Below are positions 1 through 8,888 of a stretch of DNA of 64,000 bases, in pieces (within the stretch, counting starts at the first letter, position 1; each line of letters starts with the position of its first letter). Source of the stretch: Amycolatopsis iheyensis (GTDB lineage: Bacteria; Actinomycetota; Actinomycetes; Mycobacteriales; Pseudonocardiaceae); NCBI RefSeq assembly GCF_024703995.1, contig NZ_JAMXQV010000002.1, positions 372,001 to 436,000 on the forward strand, given 5' to 3'. The notes under the pieces are model-generated. The model was given only the letters and a program-made list of their open reading frames with translations, was not told the DNA's origin and did no database searches. The translations under genes and the position numbers were made by a program.

Positions 1-1462
1 CGGTGAGCAGGCCGACGGTGAGCACGACGAACACCGGGTAGGTCAGGGCGAGCGGGTCGACCTGGGGTAATGGATTTCCGAGGCGGGAGCCGGTGCTGTA
101 GTGGGCCAGGCGGGTCCAGCCGAGCCAGGCCATCCCCGCGGTGGCCAGCTCCCACGGGAAGTACGCGAGCAGCCGGACCCGGTTGCCCTTGCGCCGCACG
201 CGGCCCAGTTCGAACTCGCGGTGCGCGCGGACCGCGACGACCAGCGCCAGCAGTCCCAGCGACACCAGCAGCACCGCGGCCGCGACGATCCCGGCCCGCA
301 GTTCGGCCGCGGGGTCGGGGGCGCCGGGTGGGCCGTAGACCCCCAGCAGCAGCCGGGCCGCGGCGGCGCCGGCCACGCCGCCGAAGAGGATCGGCAGGCC
401 CAGTTCGGCCACGGCGAGGCCGCCGAGTGCGCCCGGGCCGCTGCCGCGGGCCGAAAGCAGCCGCAGCTGCGCGTACCGGCGCTGGTACCACTGCAGGGCG
501 ACGGTGCCGAGGCCGGCGCAGCCGACCAGGACGCTGATCAGCGCCAGCGGCAGGATCGAGACGAACACGTTGTTCTCGGCCTGGTGGGCGATCTGCACCG
601 AGCGCTCGAAGGTCGGGACGTCGGCGGCGACGAGGTTGCCGAGGCCCTGGGCGGTCAGGTCGGCGCGGACGTCGGCGACGAGGTCGTGGGAGCGCTGCAG
701 CAGGTCGTCGGCCGCGCTGAGGGTCGTCGGCGCGGGCTCGTAGAACGAGATGTGGAAGTACTGCATTCTCGGCAGCCCGATGGCCTTGATCGCGTCGTCG
801 AAGGTCTTCTGGTCGGTGGCGAAGACGATCGAGTCGATCGGGTCGTTGGCGAGGCGGTCCACGACCGCGCCGGACTGCTGCGAGCACCAGAACCGCGGCG
901 GCGGGTCGAGCAGGTCGTGGTAGACGCCGGTGACCGTGCCGGGCAGGGCGACGCCCTGGATGCTCGGGTGCGTGCCGAGCTTGACGTGTTCGCCGTCGGC
1001 CAGGACGTTGCCCAGCCACCAGCCCGGCGCGCGGGTGCCCTGCTCCAGCGCCAGGTTGTCCAGGCCCACCTGGTCACGGGAGGCGAGCCGGACCTTGTAG
1101 CCCGGGCCGCCGTCGAACTTGGCGCCCAGGAACACGTTCGTGTACTGGCCGACGACGGGCGTGCCGAAGCCGTGCGCCGGCGCGTGGCGCCGGACGGCCT
1201 GGGTGAGTGCCGGGATGTCCTGGACCGGGATGTTGCCCTTGCCGAAGACCGGGCCGTAGCTGTCCGGGCAGGTGATCCCGCTCTGGTACGCCACCGTCGC
1301 GCCGCCGGCGGCCGAGGCCTGCAGGACCGCGGCGGTTCCGAGGAAACAGGCGAGCAGGGCGGTCACGGCCGCGACGATCAAGGTCAGCGGGCTGGATAGG
1401 GCGGCCTTCGGGGCCGCCCGCCACGGCTTGGTCACTCTGCGTTGTCCAATCTTCCCCCACAT
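1..1462 (-). CDS. FtsX-type ABC transporter permease, truncated by the window edge
   Basis: Only the N-terminal part is present (about 487 codons); the gene runs off the left end. The product starts MWGKIGQRRVTKPWR, followed by a hydrophobic segment (about residues 23-50) and a long extracellular-looking stretch with repeated short blocks. It then has a membrane region near LPLALISVLVGCAGLGTVAL followed by RRYAQLRLLSARGSGPGALG. That layout, one N-terminal helix, a large periplasmic-side domain and a helix cluster with an RLLSARG loop, is typical of FtsX/MacB-like permeases of unknown substrate. Two starts are possible: ATG at 1462 or GTG at 1435, the latter with a GGGGGAAG stretch about 13 nt upstream. 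It is divergent from the chitinase. No ATPase partner is visible here. Confidence 0.75.
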   Translation of the reverse strand, partial: MWGKIGQRRVTKPWRAAPKAALSSPLTLIVAAVTALLACFLGTAAVLQASAAGGATVAYQSGITCPDSYGPVFGKGNIPVQDIPALTQAVRRHAPAHGFGTPVVGQYTNVFLGAKFDGGPGYKVRLASRDQVGLDNLALEQGTRAPGWWLGNVLADGEHVKLGTHPSIQGVALPGTVTGVYHDLLDPPPRFWCSQQSGAVVDRLANDPIDSIVFATDQKTFDDAIKAIGLPRMQYFHISFYEPAPTTLSAADDLLQRSHDLVADVRADLTAQGLGNLVAADVPTFERSVQIAHQAENNVFVSILPLALISVLVGCAGLGTVALQWYQRRYAQLRLLSARGSGPGALGGLAVAELGLPILFGGVAGAAAARLLLGVYGPPGAPDPAAELRAGIVAAAVLLVSLGLLALVVAVRAHREFELGRVRRKGNRVRLLAYFPWELATAGMAWLGWTRLAHYSTGSRLGNPLPQVDPLALTYPVFVVLTVGLLT

Positions 1463-1595
1463 CACCCGCATGGACGCGCACGCTACCGGCAGACCCCAGT
1501 ATGCGGCACGGGTTGGTGACGATCGTTGCTCACCCGCAGTATCCGGCGGCCCGCGCGCGGGGCGAGCAACCGCTGCGGCCATCCGGCCGGTTTAG

Positions 1596-1631
1596 TGGTC
1601 TAGACCTTGACGCATGGATTGGTCTGATCCA
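1596..1631. promoter_or_regulatory. Pair of DasR-like (dre) operators over the chitinase promoter
   Basis: TGGTCTAGACCT (1596-1607) and TGGTCTGATCCA (1620-1631) are 12-bp copies set 24 bp apart. The first differs at one base from the core TGGTCTAGACCA bound by the GntR-family regulator DasR in Streptomyces, which represses chitin and N-acetylglucosamine genes. A TTGACG -35-like hexamer (1607-1612) sits between them, so the second copy would overlap the -10 region. The arrangement fits repression of the downstream chitinase that is lifted by amino-sugar phosphates. The regulator itself is not in the window. Confidence 0.7.
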
Positions 1632-1694
1632 ATCCTGAAGTCGTTCTCGCCGTGCACCGCCGCGGCACGGCCACCCGCCGGCACTGGAGCGCAA

Positions 1695-3437
1695 ATGCGT
1701 CGACGCAGACCTTTCTCCCGATTGTCCGTTTTACTGGCCCTGACCGCGGTTTCCGCCGGAACCGCGGTCGCCGCGGCCGGCCCCGCCGCGGCCGCCACCC
1801 CGCTGCCCACCCACGTCTTCGCGCCCTACTTCGAAGCGTGGACCGGCGAAAGCCCGGCCGCGCTGGCCCAGCAGTCGGGCGCGAAACACCTGACGATGGC
1901 GTTCATCCAGGCCGCCACCAAGGGTTCCTGCACCGTCTACTGGAACGGTGACACCGGGATGCCGATCTCCAACGGCGTCTTCGGCTCAGACATCGCCACC
2001 ATCCGCTCCCGCGGCGGCGACGTCATCCCCTCCTTCGGTGGCTACACCGCCGACAACACCGGCACCGAAATAGCCGACAGCTGCACCAATGTGGACTCCA
2101 TCGCCGCGGCCTACGAAGCGGTGATCACCACCTACGACGTCCCCCGCCTCGACATGGACATCGAGGACAACTCACTCACCAACTCCGCCGGGATCGACCG
2201 CCGCAACAAGGCCATCAAGAAGGTCCAGGACTGGGCCGCGGCGTCCGGGCGGTCGCTGCAGATCTCCTACACCCTGCCCACCACCACCCACGGTCTCGCC
2301 GACAGCGGCCTCGCCGTCCTGCGCAATGCCGTCACCAACGGCGCCCGCGTCGACGTCGCCAACCTCATGACCTTCGACTACTACGACAACGCCGCCCACC
2401 AGATGGCCACCGACACCCAGACCGCCGCCACCGGCCTGGTCGGCCAGCTCGGCGCGCTCTACCCGGGCAAGACCCAGGCCCAGCTGTGGGCGATGGTCGG
2501 GGTCACCGAGATGATCGGCGTCGACGACTTCGGCCCCGCCGAAACCTTCACGACGTCCGACGCCGCCACCGTCTACAACTGGGCGGTCGCCAAGGGCATC
2601 AACGAAATCTCGTTCTGGGCCCTGCAACGCGACAACGGCAGCTGCCCCGGTGGGGCCGCCGCGGACAACTGCTCCGGCATCGCGCAGGACACCTGGTTCT
2701 TCAGCCACGCCTTCGAGCCGTTCACCGGCGGCACCAGCGTGCCCGGCAACGACTTCTCCCTCGCCGCGAACCCGTCCTCGGCCGCCCTCGACCCGGGCGG
2801 CTCGACCACCGCGACCCTCAGCACCGCCGTCACCTCCGGCTCGGCCCAGCAGGTGACCCTCTCGGTCACCGGCGCGCCCGCCGGCGTCACCGCGTCGGCC
2901 AGCCCGGGCACGGTCACCGCGGGCGGCACCGCGACCCTCTCGGTCAGCACGACGTCCGCGGCCGTCCCCGGCGTCTACCCGCTCACCGTGACCGGCGCCG
3001 CGGCCTCCGGCAGCCACAGCACCACCTTCACCCTCACCGTCAAGGGCACCCCGCCCGCGGGTGGCGTGGTCAACGGCGGCTTCGAAACCGGGGCGCTGAG
3101 TCCCTGGAGCGCCACCGGGGACGCGGTCGTCGCGTCGCCGGCGCACTCGGGCACGCACGCGCTGCAGGTCGTGCCGACGGCCTCGGCCACCCGTGAGGCG
3201 GCGCAGAACGTCACCCTCGCCCCGAACCACGCCTACACGCTCAAGGCGTGGGTGCAGGGCAACTACGCCTACCTCGGGGTCCGCGGCGGCGCCAGCGCCA
3301 GCACCTGGACCTCGAGCAGCGGCTGGACCCAGCTGTCGGTGCCGTTCACGACCGGGGCTTCCGGCGCGGTGACGGTGTACGTCCACGGCTGGTACGGCCA
3401 GAGCGCGCTCTACGCCGACGACTTCACCATCGGCTGA
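1695..3437 (+). CDS. Secreted GH18 chitinase with Ig-like and C-terminal carbohydrate-binding modules
   Basis: 580 aa. The ATG at 1695 has a GGAG ribosome site 6 nt upstream and gives a classic signal peptide (MRRRRPFSRL, hydrophobic core, AAAA cleavage region near residue 35). A longer ORF start at 1614 lies inside the operator region and is rejected. The catalytic domain spans about residues 36-360; RLDMDIED supplies the DxDxE motif of glycoside hydrolase family 18, with E157 as the likely acid. A beta-sandwich linker domain (about 365-460, DFSLAANPSS onward) is followed by a CBM-like module (about 465-580, NGGFETGALSPW...DDFTIG). It should hydrolyse chitin outside the cell. Two DasR-like sites upstream support this assignment. 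Confidence 0.92.
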   Translation: MRRRRPFSRLSVLLALTAVSAGTAVAAAGPAAAATPLPTHVFAPYFEAWTGESPAALAQQSGAKHLTMAFIQAATKGSCTVYWNGDTGMPISNGVFGSDIATIRSRGGDVIPSFGGYTADNTGTEIADSCTNVDSIAAAYEAVITTYDVPRLDMDIEDNSLTNSAGIDRRNKAIKKVQDWAAASGRSLQISYTLPTTTHGLADSGLAVLRNAVTNGARVDVANLMTFDYYDNAAHQMATDTQTAATGLVGQLGALYPGKTQAQLWAMVGVTEMIGVDDFGPAETFTTSDAATVYNWAVAKGINEISFWALQRDNGSCPGGAAADNCSGIAQDTWFFSHAFEPFTGGTSVPGNDFSLAANPSSAALDPGGSTTATLSTAVTSGSAQQVTLSVTGAPAGVTASASPGTVTAGGTATLSVSTTSAAVPGVYPLTVTGAAASGSHSTTFTLTVKGTPPAGGVVNGGFETGALSPWSATGDAVVASPAHSGTHALQVVPTASATREAAQNVTLAPNHAYTLKAWVQGNYAYLGVRGGASASTWTSSSGWTQLSVPFTTGASGAVTVYVHGWYGQSALYADDFTIG

Positions 3438-3452
3438 TCGGTTACGACGGAT

Positions 3453-3495
3453 GGCGGTGGCCCGGCTGCGCAACGTGGAGGTTGGCCGGGCCGCC
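3453..3495. terminator. GC-rich hairpin after the chitinase gene
   Basis: GGCGGTGGCCCGGC (3453-3466) pairs with GCCGGGCCGCC (3485-3495) apart from one bulged T. It begins 15 nt after the chitinase stop and has no T-tract. It is a plausible actinobacterial terminator before the next gene. Confidence 0.4.
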
Positions 3496-3550
3496 GCGAC
3501 CCGAAACACTCGCGGGGAGGATCTTTCGGTCGCCGCGCGAGGAGTCATCG

Positions 3551-4099
3551 ATGCCGCACATCCCGCTGCACCCGGACCTGCCGGGCATCAGCGCCCTGTT
3601 CGACTACCGGCCCGAGACCGCCGTCCCGCTCGGACAGCTGGCCGAGGTGCTGCTGCGCGGCCCCAGCACCCTGACGGTCGGGGAACGCGAGCTGATCGCG
3701 GCGGTCGTGTCCAACGGAAACGAGTGCCGGTTCTGCACGGGCAGCCACGCCGCCACGGCGGCCGAGACCATCGAGGGCGGCCGCCCGGTCGTCGACGCGG
3801 CGTGTGCCGGGGTCGACGACGCGCCGGTGTCGGCGAAGGTCAAGGCCCTGCTGCGGATCGCGCTGGCGGTGCGCGAGAGCGGCCGCGCGGTCACCGACTC
3901 GCTCGTCGAGGCGGCCCGCGCGGACGGCGCGACGGACGTGGAGCTGCACGACACGGTGCTCATCGCGGCGGCGTTCTGCCTGTTCAACCGCTACGTCGAC
4001 GGGTTGGGGACGGTGGCGCCGGAGGACCCGGCGGCGTACGTGGAGATCGGCAAACGGCTGGCGGCGGGCGGGTATGCGGGGATGGCGGGAGGGGAGTAG
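3551..4099 (+). CDS. AhpD-like / carboxymuconolactone decarboxylase-family peroxidase-type protein
   Basis: 182 aa, all-helical CMD family. The E58-C59-x-x-C62-x3-H66 motif (ECRFCTGSH) is the redox-active CxxC of AhpD-like alkylhydroperoxidases, which reduce peroxides or regenerate partner peroxiredoxins in the cytoplasm. The ATG at 3551 follows GAGGAGTC; in-frame upstream extensions run through the chitinase hairpin and are not credible. It is monocistronic and convergent with the quinone oxidoreductase. No partner AhpC is nearby, so the physiological reductant is unknown. Confidence 0.85.
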   Translation: MPHIPLHPDLPGISALFDYRPETAVPLGQLAEVLLRGPSTLTVGERELIAAVVSNGNECRFCTGSHAATAAETIEGGRPVVDAACAGVDDAPVSAKVKALLRIALAVRESGRAVTDSLVEAARADGATDVELHDTVLIAAAFCLFNRYVDGLGTVAPEDPAAYVEIGKRLAAGGYAGMAGGE

Positions 4100-4115
4100 A
4101 CCGCGTGGCCGCGGC

Positions 4116-5090
4116 TCAGGGCACCAGCACGATCCGGCCACCTGCCGACCCTTCGCCCTGCCGTGCCCACGCCGCGCCCGCCTCGGCCAGCGGGACGCGC
4201 TCGTAGTCGACCGTCAGCTCTCCCGCGATCGCGTGGCCCACCACCGTCAGCAGAGCCTCCCGGCGCTGGGCCGCGGCCAGCTCGTTGTTCGTGTAGCCGA
4301 GGATCCGCAACGACCGGCTGCGCAGCGTCGCCGAGTCCACCGGGCACACCTCGCCCGCCGAACTGCCCAGGTTCACCAGCCGGCCGCCCGGGCGCAACGT
4401 GCCCAGCGCCGCCGCGGCCGGGGCGCCGAACACCGGGTCCACGACCAGGTCCACCGGGTGGCCCGCCGCGTCCAGCAGGCGCTGGGTGAGCGTGTCGCCG
4501 TCCGGTTCGAGGCGGACCACCGCGTCCGCGCCCAGCCGGGCCGCCCGCTCCACCGCCGCCGCCGAACGGGCGCACGCGATCACGCGGCCGGCGCCGGCCA
4601 GCCGGGCCAGCTGCACCGCGGCCTGCCCGACCACCCCGCCCGCGCCCAGCACGAGCACCGTCTCGCCCGGCGCGAGCGTTCCTTTCCACGTCAACGACAT
4701 CCACGCCGCCACCGCCGACAACCCCAGCGCCGCGACCAGTGTGTGGTCGGCGCGGGGCGGCAGGACCACCAGGTCGTCGGCGGCGACCGCCGCGTGCTCG
4801 GCCATGCTGCCGTCGCCCGGGAGCATGCCCGCGGTCGTGGCGAACCAGACCGGGGTGCCGGCCGGGCGGGTCGGCGTCGGCCGGGTCAGCACCCCGACGC
4901 CCTGGACGCCCGGCACGTACGGCGTCGCCGGCTCCCCGAAGTACGACGTGCCCGACGCGCACAGCAGGTCCAGCGGCGTGATCGGCGCCGCCGTGACGCT
5001 CACCGCGACCTCGCCGGGCCCCGGTTCGGGCTCAGGCCGGGCGGCCACCACCGGGACCTGCCCGGCCGCCCGGATCTCCGCCGCGCGCAC
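4116..5090 (-). CDS. Zinc-independent MDR-family NADPH:quinone oxidoreductase
   Basis: 324 aa of the medium-chain dehydrogenase/reductase superfamily. It has an N-terminal GroES-like domain (about 1-120) and a Rossmann domain with VLVLGAGGVVGQAAVQLA (about 145-165) for NADP binding. The zinc-ligand cysteines of alcohol dehydrogenases are absent, pointing to the quinone/enone reductase branch. It is the last gene of the IclR-linked catabolic operon, starting 6 nt after the dioxygenase stop. It may reduce a quinone or enone intermediate of the same pathway; the substrate is not deducible. Confidence 0.85.
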   Translation of the reverse strand: MRAAEIRAAGQVPVVAARPEPEPGPGEVAVSVTAAPITPLDLLCASGTSYFGEPATPYVPGVQGVGVLTRPTPTRPAGTPVWFATTAGMLPGDGSMAEHAAVAADDLVVLPPRADHTLVAALGLSAVAAWMSLTWKGTLAPGETVLVLGAGGVVGQAAVQLARLAGAGRVIACARSAAAVERAARLGADAVVRLEPDGDTLTQRLLDAAGHPVDLVVDPVFGAPAAAALGTLRPGGRLVNLGSSAGEVCPVDSATLRSRSLRILGYTNNELAAAQRREALLTVVGHAIAGELTVDYERVPLAEAGAAWARQGEGSAGGRIVLVP

Positions 5091-5096
5091 CGCGGG

Positions 5097-5957
5097 TCAC
5101 ACGGGCTGCAGGACGAAGTCGTACCGCGCCTCGAGCCACGGCCCGGCCGACTCGCCGCCGTCGGGGGTCGGGCCCGGCTCGCGCGGCTCGAACGTCACCA
5201 CCAGCTCCTGCTTGGTGCCGAACACGACGTCGCTGTCGAGGTACTGCGCGCCCTCCTGGAACAGGTGCGTGATCAGCGGCTCGTAGCCGGCCGCGTTGAT
5301 CAGGAAGTGCACGTGCGCCGGCCGGAAGTGGGAGATGTCGGTGCCGCGGATCAGGTCGCCGACCGGGCCGTCCATCGGGATCGAGTAACCCTTCGGCGCG
5401 ATCGTGCGCAGGCAGTAGGACCCGTCGGCGCGCGTCGCGTACTTCGCGCGCAGCCGGGCCTCGTCGATGTCGGCGATCTGCGACTCGTACGCGCCGTCCT
5501 CGTCGGCCTGCCAGACGTCGAGGATCGCCCCACCCACCGGCGAGCCGTCGAGACCGCGCACGGTGCCGGTGACGTAGAGCGGTGTGCCGGGCAGGCCGTC
5601 GGACATGTCGCCGCCGAACTCCAGCTCCGGCGAGCCGTCGATGTGGAACGGGCCCAGCACCGTGGCCGGGGTCGCCTTCGCGTCGAACGCGTGGTTCATC
5701 TGCACCACCAGCATGCTCAGGCCCAGCACGTCGGAGGCGAGGATGAACTCCTCGCGCTTGGCGTCGCTGATCTGCCCGGTGTCGGTGAGCCACCGCATCG
5801 CGGCCATCCACTCGGTCTCGCTGAGCCGCACCTCGCGGGCGAACGCGTGCAGGTGGCGCACGAGCGCGGCCATGACCTCCGCCGTGCGCGGGTCGTGCGC
5901 GCTCGACCAGCGCGCCGCGGCGAGCTCGGTGATGTTGTCCTCGGTGACCAGCTGCAT
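5097..5957 (-). CDS. Intradiol ring-cleavage dioxygenase (hydroxyquinol/catechol 1,2-dioxygenase type)
   Basis: 286 aa. The N-terminal helical dioxygenase_N segment (about 20-95) is followed by the catalytic beta-sandwich. The expected iron(III) ligands are all visible: Y157 (DGAYESQ), Y191 (PKGYSIP), H215 and H217 (RPAHVHF). The family cleaves catechol-type rings between the hydroxyls to muconates; the N-terminal domain suits the hydroxyquinol branch. The ATG at 5957 is chosen over 5972 because it follows GAGAGGAA at good spacing. It overlaps nothing but lies 11 nt from the lyase stop, in one operon. Confidence 0.88.
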   Translation of the reverse strand: MQLVTEDNITELAAARWSSAHDPRTAEVMAALVRHLHAFAREVRLSETEWMAAMRWLTDTGQISDAKREEFILASDVLGLSMLVVQMNHAFDAKATPATVLGPFHIDGSPELEFGGDMSDGLPGTPLYVTGTVRGLDGSPVGGAILDVWQADEDGAYESQIADIDEARLRAKYATRADGSYCLRTIAPKGYSIPMDGPVGDLIRGTDISHFRPAHVHFLINAAGYEPLITHLFQEGAQYLDSDVVFGTKQELVVTFEPREPGPTPDGGESAGPWLEARYDFVLQPV

Positions 5958-5968
5958 CGGCGTTCCTC

Positions 5969-6763
5969 TCACGCTGGCGGGTCCGGCGGGACCGGCCGGT
6001 TGTTCAGGTCGACGGACAGGAAGATGTCGTTCGCGACCGGGTGCCGCAGCTCCTCGGCCAGCTGCCCGATCAACCCGGCCGTGCGGGCCAGCAACGCGAA
6101 CCCGCGCAGCAGCTCCAGCGGCAGCCCGAGGTCGGCCAGCGCCGCCCCGCAGACCCCGGCGCCGTTGAGCGGCAACGTCTTGCCGAGCACCCGCGGGTGC
6201 ACGCGGCCGATCGCGGCGAACAGCTCCAGGTGCGGGCCGCGCAGGCCTTCTTCGGCGGCGATCTCGAACAGCCGCCGGGTGCGCGGGTCGCCGTCCTTGT
6301 GCACGTGGTGCCCGAGCCCGGGGACGAACTTCCGCTCCGCGCGGCGGTTTTCGACGGTGGTGAGCGCGAGCGCGTCCCAGCCTTCGTCGTCGGTCGGCGG
6401 GGTGTCCACAGTGGTCAGGACGTCGTGCAGGAACCGGCCGCAGTCCTCGGTGACGCCCAGGAACCGCGACCCGCCACCCAGCAGCCCGGCCGCGAGCGCG
6501 CCCTGCACCGAGTCGGGGGCGGAGAGGTAGGTCAGCCGGGTGACGATCGCGGTCGGGGTGAACCCGTGGTCGGCCAGCGCGGCCAGCACCGCCTCGAACA
6601 CCCGCGTCTCGCCCTTGCTCGGGCGGCGCTGGGTGGCCAGCCAGAACGCCAGCTCACCGAACCCGACCGTGCCCATCACGTCCTCGGCGAGGTCCTGGCC
6701 GAGCAGGGTGATCTTGTCCTTGGTGGACGATCCCAGCGCGGTTTCGTAGGCGTGGTCGGTCAT
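5969..6763 (-). CDS. Citrate synthase-like protein (citryl-CoA lyase type, short form)
   Basis: 264 aa, much shorter than housekeeping citrate synthases (about 370-430 aa) and lacking their N-terminal part. The fold signatures FVPGLGHHVHKDGDPR and NGAGVCGAALADLG correspond to the active-site GxGHPV-type and substrate-binding regions. Such short forms are usually annotated citryl-CoA lyase and act on acyl-CoA thioesters. The start overlaps the CoA-transferase stop by 4 nt (ATGA), so translation is probably coupled. A CoA-transferase plus lyase pair suggests activation and cleavage of a dicarboxylic ring-cleavage product; this pathway is inferred. Confidence 0.8.
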   Translation of the reverse strand: MTDHAYETALGSSTKDKITLLGQDLAEDVMGTVGFGELAFWLATQRRPSKGETRVFEAVLAALADHGFTPTAIVTRLTYLSAPDSVQGALAAGLLGGGSRFLGVTEDCGRFLHDVLTTVDTPPTDDEGWDALALTTVENRRAERKFVPGLGHHVHKDGDPRTRRLFEIAAEEGLRGPHLELFAAIGRVHPRVLGKTLPLNGAGVCGAALADLGLPLELLRGFALLARTAGLIGQLAEELRHPVANDIFLSVDLNNRPVPPDPPA

Positions 6764-7929
6764 GGCCCGTCCTCCGTCAGCCACGCGCGCAGCTGCGCGC
6801 CGTGTTCGTCGAGCTCCGGCGGCGGCAGCCGGTAGGTCGCGGGCGTCGCGGAGAACCGGATCGGGTGCCGTGTCGTGGGTACCGCCCGGTCGCCCTCGCC
6901 GACCTCGACGACCGGGTCGAGCCCGAAGCGTTCGGCCATCGCGAAACCGCCGTCGATGGTGTTGATCGGTCCACACGGGACACCGACCTCGGTCAGCGCG
7001 TCGAACCAGTCGACCGCGGTCCTGGTCTTGAGCCGCGCCACCAGGATCGGCCGCAGCTGCTCGCGGTTCTCCGTCCGGTCGGCGTTGCGGGCGAAGCGCG
7101 GGTCGGCCGGCACGTCCGGCAGGTCCAGCACCTCGCAGAGCCGGCGGAACTGCCCGTCGTTGGCCGCGGCGACGATCAGGTCGGCGTCCGCGGTGGGCAG
7201 CGGCTCGTAGGGGAAGACGCTCGGGTGCGCGTTGCCCATCCGGTAGGGGACCACACCGCCGGCGGCGTAGGCGGAGCTGTGGTTGACCAGGCCGGTCAGC
7301 GCCGAGGACAGGAGGTTGACCTCGACGTGCTGTCCTTCGCCGGTGGCGTCGCGGTGGCGCAGCGCGGCGAGGATGCCGATCACCGCGTGGTTGCCGGCCA
7401 TCACGTCGAACACCGAGATCCCAGCCCGGTACGGCGGGCCTGCCGGGTCGCCGGTCAGGCTCATCAGCCCCGAGACGGCCTGCACCATCAGGTCGTAGCC
7501 CGGCACGTGCGCGCCCTCGCCGGAGCCGAACCCGCTGATCGAGGCGTACACCGTGGCGGGGTTGGCCTGGCGGACCGCGGCGAAGTCGAGGCCGTACTTG
7601 GCCAGGCCGCCGGGCTTGAAGTTCTCGATCACCACGTCGGCGCGGGTGGCCAGCTCGCGCGCGAGGGCGGCGTCGGTTTCGTCCCGCAGGTCGAGGGCGA
7701 TGGAGCGCTTTCCGCGGTTGACGCCGAGGTAGTAGGTCGAGACGTCCCCGCGCACCGGCGGCATCCACGTGCGTGTCTCATCGCCCTGGGGTCCCTCGAC
7801 CTTGACGACTTCGGCGCCCAGGTCGGCCAGCAGCATCGTGGCGTAGGGCCCGGCGAGCACCCGGGAGAAGTCCGCGACCAGCAGCCCGGACAACGGGCCG
7901 GCTGCGCTGTTGTCCACCCGGTTCCTCAC
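6760..7929 (-). CDS. Family III (CaiB/BaiF) acyl-CoA transferase
   Basis: 389 aa. It opens with LLVADFSRVLAGPYATMLLADLGAEVVKVE, split here as the hallmark ADFSRVLAGP and LGAEVVKVE. The catalytic aspartate lies in GYDLMVQAVSG, and a G-rich loop follows at ISGFGSGEG. These enzymes move CoA between carboxylates through an aspartyl-CoA anhydride. Starts are GTG 7929 or GTG 7917, the latter preceded by GAGGAA. The promoter region contains a three-half-site operator (7935-7959) also found before the amidohydrolase. It is the first gene of a four-gene operon running to 4116. Confidence 0.9.
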   Translation of the reverse strand: MRNRVDNSAAGPLSGLLVADFSRVLAGPYATMLLADLGAEVVKVEGPQGDETRTWMPPVRGDVSTYYLGVNRGKRSIALDLRDETDAALARELATRADVVIENFKPGGLAKYGLDFAAVRQANPATVYASISGFGSGEGAHVPGYDLMVQAVSGLMSLTGDPAGPPYRAGISVFDVMAGNHAVIGILAALRHRDATGEGQHVEVNLLSSALTGLVNHSSAYAAGGVVPYRMGNAHPSVFPYEPLPTADADLIVAAANDGQFRRLCEVLDLPDVPADPRFARNADRTENREQLRPILVARLKTRTAVDWFDALTEVGVPCGPINTIDGGFAMAERFGLDPVVEVGEGDRAVPTTRHPIRFSATPATYRLPPPELDEHGAQLRAWLTEDGP

Positions 7930-7934
7930 TTCCT

Positions 7935-7959
7935 GTCCGTCTGACGGACGCTCGTCCGC
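7935..7959. promoter_or_regulatory. Predicted IclR operator, copy 1
   Basis: GTCCGT-CTG-ACGGAC is a perfect palindrome (7935-7949), followed after 4 nt by a third half-site GTCCGC (7954-7959). Spacing matches exactly the copy at 8889-8913. It lies directly before the CoA-transferase start and 26 nt past the end of the IclR gene. Confidence 0.7.
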
Positions 7960-7984
7960 AGTCTCCTCCCGCGTGTCCCGGTGG

Positions 7985-8794
7985 TCAAGACACCGCGGGC
8001 ACGGTGACGTGCGGGACGGTGTCCAGCCGCGCGAAGTCCGCGCTGATCTCCCCGGCGGTCTGCAGCAGCAGCGGCAGGTGGTGCTCCAGCAGCCGCTCCA
8101 CCGGCGTCTCCGCGGCGTGGCAGTTGACGTTGACCCCGGCGATCACCCGCCCGGACCCGTCCCGCAGCGGGGCGGCCACCGACCGGATGCCCAGCGCGAG
8201 CTGCTCGTCGGTCAGCGCCCAGCCGCGGGCGCGGACCTCACGCAGCTCGGCGTCGCGCTCGGCCCGCTCCGGCCGCCACCGCGGGACCAGGCCCGAGCGG
8301 GTCGGCTGGGCCAGCACCGCGTCCAGCTCGGCCGGCCCCAGCGCGGCCAGCTGGACCTTGCCCAGCGACGTCGGCAGCGCCGGGAACCGGGTGCCGATCT
8401 GCACCGTGAGCGCCACGATCTTCGGCACCGCCACCCGGGCGACGTAGACGATGTCCGAGCCGTCGAGCTGCGCGATCGAACACGACTCGTTCGTGCGCGC
8501 GACCAGGCGTTCCAGGTGCGGGCGCGCGACGTCCCACAGGCCCATCGAGCGCACGTAGGACACGCCGAGGTCCAGCACGCGCGGGGTGAGCGCGTAGCCG
8601 CGCCCGCCCGCGCGGACGTAGCCGAGCTCCTCGAGCGTCAGCAGGATCCGCCGCGCGGTCGGCCGCGCCAGGCTCGCCGCGGTGGCCACCTCGGCGAGCG
8701 TCATCTCCGGCTGCCCCGGCCCGAACGCGGTGATCACCTCGAGCCCGCGCGCCAGCGCTTCGATGAAGTCCGGGCCCGTTCCCTCGCGTGGCAT
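7985..8794 (-). CDS. IclR-family transcriptional regulator of the catabolic cluster
   Basis: 269 aa. It has an N-terminal winged helix (about 10-75, with TLAEVATAASLARPTARRIL as recognition region) and a C-terminal IclR effector domain (about 90-260). The LYVRSMGLWDVARPHL-type linker resembles PcaR/PobR regulators of aromatic degradation. The ATG at 8794 follows GGGAGAGGGAGG. It lies between the enzyme operon and the divergent amidohydrolase. Matching operators beside both targets suggest it controls both; effector and sign of control are unknown. Confidence 0.9.
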   Translation of the reverse strand: MPREGTGPDFIEALARGLEVITAFGPGQPEMTLAEVATAASLARPTARRILLTLEELGYVRAGGRGYALTPRVLDLGVSYVRSMGLWDVARPHLERLVARTNESCSIAQLDGSDIVYVARVAVPKIVALTVQIGTRFPALPTSLGKVQLAALGPAELDAVLAQPTRSGLVPRWRPERAERDAELREVRARGWALTDEQLALGIRSVAAPLRDGSGRVIAGVNVNCHAAETPVERLLEHHLPLLLQTAGEISADFARLDTVPHVTVPAVS

Positions 8795-8888
8795 GCGCGA
8801 CCTCCCTCTCCCGTGGTCCCGCCCGCAGCGTAGCGGCGGGGATTGACACCGGCGCGGCGCTGGGCAAAGGTGACTCGACCCCACGAGT

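Noticed and set aside
1614..1694. Longer chitinase start at 1614
   Set aside because: It lies over the DasR-like operator and promoter, and would put 27 residues before a normal signal peptide.
3804..6530. 908-aa plus-strand open frame across the oxidoreductase, dioxygenase and lyase genes
   Set aside because: Arg/Pro/His-rich text with no motifs; it is the antisense shadow of three well-supported minus-strand genes in GC-rich DNA.
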